Origin: Mugil cephalus
Lineage: Eukaryota > Chordata > Actinopteri > Mugiliformes > Mugilidae
NCBI RefSeq assembly: GCF_022458985.1
Contig: NC_061771.1
Coordinates: 15,291,001 to 15,355,000 of the forward strand
DNA length: 64,000 nt
Direction of reading: 5' to 3'
The position numbers and the translations under genes were made by a program. The stretch's first letter is position 1; each line of letters starts with the position of its first letter. Of this stretch, positions 57,101 through 64,000 are shown piece after piece. Below the pieces are notes generated by a model. That model worked only from the letters and a program-made list of their open reading frames with translations, ran no database searches and was not told the DNA's origin.

Positions 57101-58947
57101 AATGGAATACAATTGGATGAAGGCTGACAAACCGGCTCATGCATTCATAGATGAGCACTGTAATATGAGACAGCATTTACTGAAGCCACTGAACTCTTAG
57201 AAGTAGTAGAAGTGTGATCATTAGATCTATTAGTAAGGGGAAAAAAAGCAAGTAGAGTTTTACCTCCATTTTGGCATTTGTCCATCGGGGAACCTCAACA
57301 ATCATGTTGTAGAGCACCTGAAAGAAAATGAGACAACCACACACAGAACACTACGCGGTAAGAGGACGTTTGTCAAGCGGAAAAATGGATCTGAGATTCT
57401 TGAATTCGACAGTACCTCACTCTCGGCCTTCTTGGGTTTTTTGGCTGGCACATCATTGTCCTACATAAAAAAAGGGGGGATAATCATTTTTTTTAAAAAA
57501 AGCTCTAAATCCCTGGTGTAAATATTACGTTTACGCAGAATCTCAGACCTCCGCCGTCAGGGAAAAGTTACCTGTTCTGCGTCCGCTATAAGTGGAATAT
57601 CATGGAATGGTGAGATGTATTTCCCTTCAGAGGTTTCTGAGAAAAACACAAATTACAGCACAGTTACAAAGCGCATCCCCACACAAATAAACACAGTGAG
57701 CTTTCTCATGGGCAGATTTCATCGAGAGGAGACCACAAAACCTAGTTAATATGCTGCTAAGTGGATTTGTTTGTGGTTTTTGTTTATTTTCTCTGCGTTA
57801 CATGTAGTTTTGTACTTTCCATCACAAATTATGTAACTTAGAGTGTTTGTTGATTTATTTATGTATTGATTCATTATTTTGGGCTAAAAAAACAAAAAAA
57901 ACAGATAAATTCTAAAACAAACATTTCATTTCAATGGCTTAGTGCTTCTAGAACAAACGTAGCAGATCATGTCCTGGAAACCAACATCACCAAGTGGGGG
58001 CTGAACATCAGCTCTCTAATTTAACAAAGCAAATAAATAAATAAAAAACGAAAGAGGAAGTACTGTAGCAGCTGAACAAGTTCAACCTGCGAAAAAATCT
58101 TGACGGTGCTCTTCTACACCTCTCTCATCCTCACTTCCTCCATCTCTGTCTGCTATGTTTTCATTCACTCTGCTGATAGGAAGACCAATGCATCACTATT
58201 AGCATAAACAAGTGTCTATTGATTACATAAGCACACTTTCCCTGCACAACAGCCTGTACATTCAGTTGCTTAATACAGTGAACACTTGCACTTTTTTTTT
58301 GTATAATTTACTATTGTTTGCACATCTTTGCACAATATGTTGTTATTTGTTATATTGTTTCTATTATTTACAATGTTTCCAGCACCAAACACGAGACAAA
58401 CAGATTTGTATGTGTGAGCATACGTGGCAATAAATCACATTTTTATTAATGAAGCTCTAATGGTGTGACTGCATCCACGTGACCGCCCAACCGGAAGTAC
58501 AGCCACATGGAGGACGATGATGCGTACACGCCTCTTCCTCCGCTTGTGAGCTTCTTCAACACACTTGTACTTTCGGGGTTAGCAACCTCACAGCTAAGTG
58601 GTTGGAGTTGCCGCATGCCACAGAAACCACGCGCTTGTACGTCAAAGCTCGAACGTTTACGTCAACTTGGAGGTAGAGCTGTTACCTGCTGTGAATCATT
58701 AATGCCACTGAGTGCAAACCCTCCCTCTCATAATGGCGGCAGTGAACTTACTAAAATAAAGCCGGTAGTCGGGGGAATTCGGGTGTCCTCTCGGCTCCGT
58801 TTGATAGTGCATCGTTTTTCTCAAAGAATACAGATGAGGTACGGCTGCTGCTTGTGTGACGACTTTGTTGCAGGAAGAGGAAGGGGTGCCGAAAGCTGTC
58901 ACCAAGCGGCCGAGTGAGGAGCGTAGCAGCAGCGAGCTCATCATCAT
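54152..58947 (-). CDS. PPA2: inorganic pyrophosphatase 2, mitochondrial
   Basis: Family I soluble pyrophosphatase, hydrolysing pyrophosphate to phosphate with Mg2+ in the mitochondrion. Twelve coding exons on the minus strand in order: 58947-58752, 57636-57572, 57460-57416, 57317-57264, 56744-56625, 56450-56364, 55927-55801, 54939-54812, 54663-54578, 54471-54402, 54297-54258, 54174-54152; 346 residues (human 334). The N-terminus ([20 protein letters not shown]) is Arg/Ser-rich without acids, a mitochondrial presequence. Catalytic motifs are intact: KKGKLRY (135-141), NYGALPQTWEDP, the signature DNDPIDV (177-183) and [10 protein letters not shown]. The 15-residue exon [15 protein letters not shown] matches the position and length of a segment found in human PPA2 and not PPA1, which with TET2 synteny supports PPA2. 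Start: the first of three consecutive ATGs (58947); the frame also extends one GTG upstream. Confidence 0.95.
55013..55439 (-). mobile_element. complete Tc1-like derived MITE in a PPA2 intron
   Basis: Both terminal inverted repeats are present: tatacagcaatcaggcataa with cattatgaccacc at the left and gtggtcataatgttgtggct with gatcggtat at the right. The inside, in reverse orientation, carries the same words as the copies at 8443 and 17107, and its minus-strand translation retains [20 protein letters not shown], a degenerate form of the transposase block preceding the catalytic Glu. It lies in the intron between the exons at 55801-55927 and 54812-54939. Confidence 0.8.
58060..58445 (+). mobile_element. 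non-LTR retrotransposon 3' end fragment in PPA2 intron 1
   Basis: The run cagctgaacaagttcaacct onward translates in two frames to pieces like [11 protein letters not shown] and [14 protein letters not shown], resembling the conserved end of fish non-LTR reverse transcriptases (LxxFNL ... FYTxxIxSILTSSIxVW). It is followed by a tail rich in cacttgcac and tttgcacatctttgcac words. Frameshifted and incomplete. Confidence 0.4.
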
Positions 58948-59110
58948 AGACACGTTATTTCCCCCCCTCCTCTTCTGTTCCTGCTTCCCGTCCTAAACGT
59001 CCTCACAGCCCGCCACAGAGAGCTTCCGGGCAGGGATTTTCAAAGTTAAAGCATTCCCAGCGACTGCAAGGAGCAACTTCCGGAATGCAGCGGAAGTGAC
59101 AAAAAAAATG
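58948..59110 (-). promoter_or_regulatory. PPA2: PPA2 promoter
   Basis: Just upstream of the PPA2 start the sequence is G/C-richer, with two ETS-family (GABP/NRF-2 type) sites facing each other: acttccgg at 59076-59083 and cggaagtg at 59091-59098, plus cttccggg near 59022. There is no TATA box. Paired ETS sites are common in promoters of nuclear genes for mitochondrial proteins. A further ETS-like word, accggaagta, lies in intron 1 near 58489. Confidence 0.5.
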
Positions 59111-59559
59111 CACTTCATCAAATGGCCGCGTGAGGCTGTCCGTTTCAGTAAACCTTTATGTTAAAATATGCAACATATTTACACCTCGGTGCAAAACGGT
59201 TCAGGTATCTATTGCTAAGATTATGACAACTGTACAGTATTTAATTCAGAATCAGAGAGGTTTAAAGTTATGCACCACGAAGGACAGATAGCAGGCAGAT
59301 GACAGCCTTCACAGTAGGGTAGGCTGTATACAATATACAAGATGCATCTGTTGTTTCTGTAAATCTAGAAAATCAAGATCAGGTATCAATGCAAATGCCA
59401 ACATACACTCACTTGCCAATTCATGAGGTACACATGTGAAAAGAAATACATTCTGGTATAACCGTTCTGTGCTAAATCCACCTTCAAGACTTTAGTTTAT
59501 GTTGAAACGGTGTAAGAAAGGTGGTACAATTGTGTACCTAATTAACTGGCAAGAAAGAC
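59111..59559. other. intergenic, no gene seen
   Basis: No exon or repeat family recognised. Confidence 0.5.
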
Positions 59560-59695
59560 TATGGGCAGCTGTGACTACAGAGGTAGTTTACCACCACCAG
59601 GATGTGACTGTGAGCGAATGAATAATGCGCTTTGAACATCTAATGAAAAAGCGCTATATAAAACCAATGCATTATTATTATAATGACTGTGTAAT
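59560..59695 (+). repeat. fish interspersed repeat (aagcgctatataaa type)
   Basis: The word order gggcagctgtgactacagag, accaccaccaggatgtgact, gtgagcgaatgaataatgcg and aagcgctatataaaaccaat followed by attattatta is a familiar abundant teleost repeat. The tail is a short ATT repeat. Confidence 0.6.
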
Positions 59696-60988
59696 AGTCA
59701 CCTAATTTGATAGTTGAGTAAAAAAATGATTTATCGGCAAGGAAAAATTGCTGTGATTAAAATATTAGGTGTGTGGCAATAGTCCATTTACTTAGCATGT
59801 AAAATGTTTTCGGTGGTGGTGCTACAGTAAAAAGAAAAAAAAAAAAAAGCTCATGGAGTATCCAGAAATAGAGGGGGCCGTCATCAGAACCTGTTTTGTA
59901 AGAGAAGTCAGATATTAGGATGTCTCCCGTCCACAGACTGTTTATCCAGCTGTGGCCTACCAGTGCTGCATTTTATTTTAACAATACAACCACAGTTTTT
60001 TTTCACCAAAACTCATTCTTTTTTACCCAATTATTTTTTTGGGGGTTATTGCAACATATTTTATTCTACCACTGCCTAGCTATTTTATCTTCTTTCTCAT
60101 TATTTTTTCCGTCTAATGGCTTTTCTTTTTCTTTTTTTTTCTTTTTCTTTTCTTTTCTTTGTATCGCTACCTATACTTCCCAGCTGTCAACCAGGGGGAA
60201 AAAAGTCCCCGTAATGACTGTATTTAGCATAGAACTGATAATAATTACACTGACCTCCAATTAAACTAATGGACTCCAGGCTTCTACAATATTCCTCATT
60301 TAGTCGAGATTCCGGTCATTTGGGCTCCCGTTTTAAGAGCTCCCACAACAGGCCCCCGTCTCCGCTGAACAAAAGTGAACTGATTTGATGGTGGTAATTT
60401 CCACTATACATTATGAGATCAAAGTCTATATGTGCCCATTGTGCTTTAAATAAACATCCATCCTGGCCACCTTGATGTGCCTCTTTTATAGCTGTACCCG
60501 CTCTGTTCAAACAAATGACACACCATCGCTCCACAAAAAGCTGACTTATTAAATTCTTTAAGGGAAACCTTTTCTTTGATACTGTTGCCAAAGGTCTTTG
60601 AATCTGTTTTGTTTTAAACGCTATTAATCCAGGTTTCAGCCAACAGTGACATTTTCACCAGTGTCGCTGGTTTAGGCCTAAACCGTTTGTGAGAAAAACA
60701 TCCGCTGCTACAGGCTAAACCTGTAAGTTGGACAGCAGGAAGGAGAGACGAGCGCAGAGAGGCTGTAGTAAAATTTCATCAAGCCGCATTGTGACTAAAA
60801 TGTGTCTAACTGATCAGTTTCTGACTTGGTTTTGTGAACTGATAAATAAAAACACACTTTGCATCTATTTTATCTTTGATTCACAAATGGGAAGCAGATT
60901 TGTTTTCCATTTGTATAACAAAGATACTTTGTTCTTCTTTCTGTGAGGCCAATTAATTGGAAAGAGTACACCTCCTTACTGTGTGCAG

Positions 60989-61040
60989 GTCAACCAGAGC
61001 CACACCCTGAGTGACGTGATATCACTCAAGCTCCCTCCGG
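60989..61040 (+). other. isolated exon-like segment
   Basis: A 52-base segment flanked by a fair acceptor (cctccttactgtgtgcag) and a strong donor (gtaagt). It is open in only one of three frames, reading VNQSHTLSDVISLKLPPG. I do not recognise the peptide and no neighbouring exon was found, so it may be chance. Confidence 0.2.
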
Positions 61041-62959
61041 GTAAGTTAATGCTGCCGTACTGACGGCCCGCAGGAGATAACATTATTTACTCACTTGTCA
61101 CGCGTTCTATTCATTATGGTTATTTTAAAAAGTGCACTTGGTTACGTAATACTGCAAACACAGAGGGCTGTGTTTCCCTCGTTGGACAGAAAAGAAAAAA
61201 ATAATTTAATATTTAACCAAGGTGACCGAGATACCTCAGTGTGCGGCAACTTGATAAAAATGAACAAAACATGAGCAAATTAAGAAAACAAATTGACCCA
61301 TTTGACAACAGCTTCTATCACAAAACCACCAAACGCAAATACACACTTAACAAACATTTACCTTCACGTTTATTGACATTTGTGGTTTGTTTCGTGCATG
61401 ATTATTGATGTTTATTACCAAAAATACCAATACAAATACATTTACTTTATATTACATTTAAAATTAAATGCAGTAACATAAACCTTGACATATGACTGCA
61501 TATTTATTTATTTATTTATTCTACACACGTGCACATTCACAACTGTCTGTTGCTCAGAACTATGGAATCAGGAATTTTACAGCCCACTCTCTCACAGACT
61601 GAGATACTGAGTTGATTTGAAAGCTCTTACAACAATACACAAGCAATGAGTAAATTTACGTAATGTTTTCAGTTAAGTCTGAATGAACTGACGTGGCACA
61701 AATACCTCATAAATGTAACTGAAATGCTCTGTTAACCGTATGGAAAACCTGAGTAGAAAGCACTTAAGTATCTGAGTAAATATAATTGAAATTGTTTGAG
61801 AAAACTGCACATTTGCTAATGACTTACTAAAAAACTGTGTTGTGCTGGCAGATTTTTTTTTAAATAACTTAATATACTACATGCTGTATTTTATTATTCA
61901 GTACTACAAACCAATATGACCAAGAGCTCAAAAACATTTTTTCCCACAGAAAATGATATATACATACTAGCAGCAACACAATTTATGTTGTATATTACAA
62001 GTAATAACCGATAAGTGCATAACAACGAGGAGTTTTTCTTTTTTTTTGTCTCCACAAGAACTGAAGCTGTATCACAATGACAGAGGGGTTCAACTGTGTT
62101 TTTTCTTTCACCAACTAACGGGTGAACTCAAATAAACATCCAACTCAAATAAACTAAAGCTATGTGGACACAACCTATGCAAGGCCACATCTGGGAGAGA
62201 AATACACGTACACAACAACACAGGGTTGGGTACACAGGACACACTGCTCACAAGTGATGGCCTTGAAAGTTGGACTCCTGGAATATGTTATCGGCTGTGG
62301 GGTTGAGGTCTCACCAAACCCTTGCAGATCTGTCTGTAATACCGCCTCATTGACATTTAAAATACGTATAAAATTAATCAGAATTATTACGGCTTTTATG
62401 TGACCTCAAGAAATGAACAACACGTGGGTAGTGCCAGCTCGGCATACCTTGGGAGAAGATGCCTTCGAGTCGAAACACAGTACTCCAGCCCGGCTGCTGA
62501 GTCCTGGGAGGCCGGCTGGAGTGTGGCAGGAGCAAAGCGCTAAAAAGCTGTGAAAGCTCTGGCAAAGGAGGCAGGAAAAAAAAAGACAGCTGCTGCTGGC
62601 GGGCGGCGGGGAGAAATCTCAGTTATCACTCTACCACCAGGAGATGTATTGGAGTTAAACGAGCGTAACATCAGTGGGGGTTATCAGTGGTCCCCAGCCA
62701 ACGGCCTCATAAAAGCCTCCCTGGGGTGTTTAATCCAGCTTCCAAATGGGAGGAGGCCGCGCTGGAGAGATACATTAAGGCGCCAGGCAGCGTCCTGCTG
62801 GTCAGCCACCAACCTGTACAGCATCCAGCGTGTTGTATGGTTTATATACTCAATCCTAATGTGTTTTTCGTATGTAATGAGTGATCTGTGTAGGGTGTAC
62901 CTGCGCCTCTTTGGACCTCCCCTCCAGAGGACAAGTCTTCACAGAAAATGAATGAATGA

Positions 62960-63095
62960 ATGAATGTTATGACTTAAGAAACTTAAAATATTCAAGATAT
63001 TTATCGTCATATGCACAGTAAAAATGGTAGATCATGCAATGAAATTCTTACTTTGCTGGACGCCCATACTAACAACAATAAATAAACAAATAAAT
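62960..63095 (+). repeat. fish interspersed repeat tail
   Basis: The words atttatcgtcatatgcacag, gcaatgaaattcttactttg and a terminal aataaataaacaaataaa resemble the tail of a common teleost interspersed repeat. Class not assigned. Confidence 0.4.
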
Positions 63096-64000
63096 ATAAG
63101 AGCAGAACTTAAAAAACGTGGTGAACAAGCAATCTGTGCCAGACTGTGCACACTCAGTATGTAAACTCCCAAATATTACACAAAAAGTGTAATTATTAAA
63201 TGATAATGAAGTGAAATATTAAAACAATACAGCTTTGTGCTGCTGACAGTCTGACTTGAGTGCTTCCGGTCTAACAGAAGTGTAAAGGTGTGCCATGGTG
63301 GACTGGAAGCACAATGGGAGTCCCTTCGTTTGGTTGTGTTTTACTGGACAGGAAATGTATCTGTTCATTGTTCTGACAAGGAACACAGTATCTGGTTGCC
63401 ATGACCAGAACTACTTGTGGGAGCACGTTGTAATTTACATGCGTACTTCCTTGTCAACATTTGGCACATTGTTAGTGTTGTTAGTGCAGAAGCATTTTCT
63501 GTCATTCAGGACATAAAAAAAATATATATACATAAAATATTACAGAAAAAAATAATTAAACAGTGCAGGGAGAGGCAAAAAAATGTGGTTGGCTTATTTG
63601 AAGCCTTCACCTTATAATATGTTAATATTACAATGTCATGTTGTTATAAAACACAAAGCATCAGAAAACACGACTACATAGAAATATTTGGTGACTAATA
63701 GCAACAACAATGCAGAAATAAAAACAGAAAATGTAACTCATGAGCAACAATAATGACTTTGACCTGTATTAAAGACGTACAGTACGTCTACCAATGTGCA
63801 GCAATTACATATACAGATACACAGACAATTCATCACAAGATAACTGTTAAATGATCTTTTAAACATCTTTTAAAACATTTCACAGAGGAACAGCATTTTG
63901 TTCGACGTTAGTTTGAAGTTTTTTTCTCCGCCCAGAGCAAGAGAAAGTGCACCTAATCACCTCCTCTCCCCGGATGGATAGATGGCATAAAGGGAAGAAA

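Larger units (their letters stand above)
59696..64000. other. intergenic right flank, no gene supported
   Basis: Contains a pyrimidine tract of T and C at about 60121-60164, TTTA and ATGA simple repeats near 61500 and 62946, and one isolated exon-like segment. ORFs such as that at 62550-62951 (133 codons) have no domain. The G/C-richer stretch 62450-62830 could be conserved non-coding sequence. In human, ARHGEF38 lies next to PPA2, but I could not recognise any of its exons. Confidence 0.5.

Noticed and set aside
58507..58917. 136-codon plus-strand ORF antisense to PPA2 exon 1
   Set aside because: The minus strand in the same place carries the PPA2 presequence and a matching splice donor; the plus frame has no domain.
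54152..58947. PPA1 as an alternative identity
   Set aside because: The C-terminal VDKWHF is PPA1-like, but the mitochondrial presequence, the 15-residue insertion and synteny with TET2 indicate PPA2.
62550..62951. 133-codon ORF near the right edge
   Set aside because: No domain, no splice sites consistent with an exon, and an A-run within its start region.

Overview
This is a teleost fish nuclear genome window. The evidence is vertebrate gene structure with GT-AG introns, small introns, and interspersed repeats typical of fish (Tc1-like elements, a non-LTR fossil, CA and TA microsatellites). Three protein-coding genes are recognisable, in the order known from human 4q24: CXXC4 (minus strand, left edge), TET2 (plus strand, middle to right) and PPA2 (minus strand, right). 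No bacterial-type system, CRISPR array, tRNA or rRNA gene was seen. The assignments rest on reading exons, splice sites and diagnostic residues against remembered vertebrate families; no database search was run.

Layout. 1-2616 holds the large coding exon of CXXC4 and part of the following intron; its last coding exon lies beyond the left edge. About 4.6-5.05 kb looks like the CXXC4 promoter and leader. 5-28.8 kb is a repeat-bearing intergenic interval with several copies of one Tc1-derived family, one of them split by an insertion carrying a THAP-like fragment, and an L1/Tx1-type LINE fossil. At 28.86-29.06 kb there is a non-coding exon that closely resembles human TET2 exon 1 and contains an upstream ORF. 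A 15.2 kb intron separates it from the TET2 coding exons (44285-50783, nine coding exons, 1814 codons), followed by a long 3' UTR with matches to miR-29, miR-22 and miR-26 seeds. PPA2 (54152-58947, twelve coding exons, 346 codons) runs towards TET2, so their 3' ends meet near 53.55 kb. From 59.1 kb to the end no gene could be supported beyond one isolated exon-like segment.

How the genes relate. TET2 is a 5-methylcytosine dioxygenase whose ancestral CXXC DNA-binding finger was detached by a rearrangement in early vertebrates and survives as CXXC4, here divergent from TET2 and about 24 kb from TET2 exon 1 (39 kb from the first TET2 coding exon). CXXC4 protein is reported to bind unmethylated CpG DNA and to lower TET2 protein level, so the left and middle genes form a functional pair. 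PPA2 is a mitochondrial inorganic pyrophosphatase and is a neighbour by synteny only.
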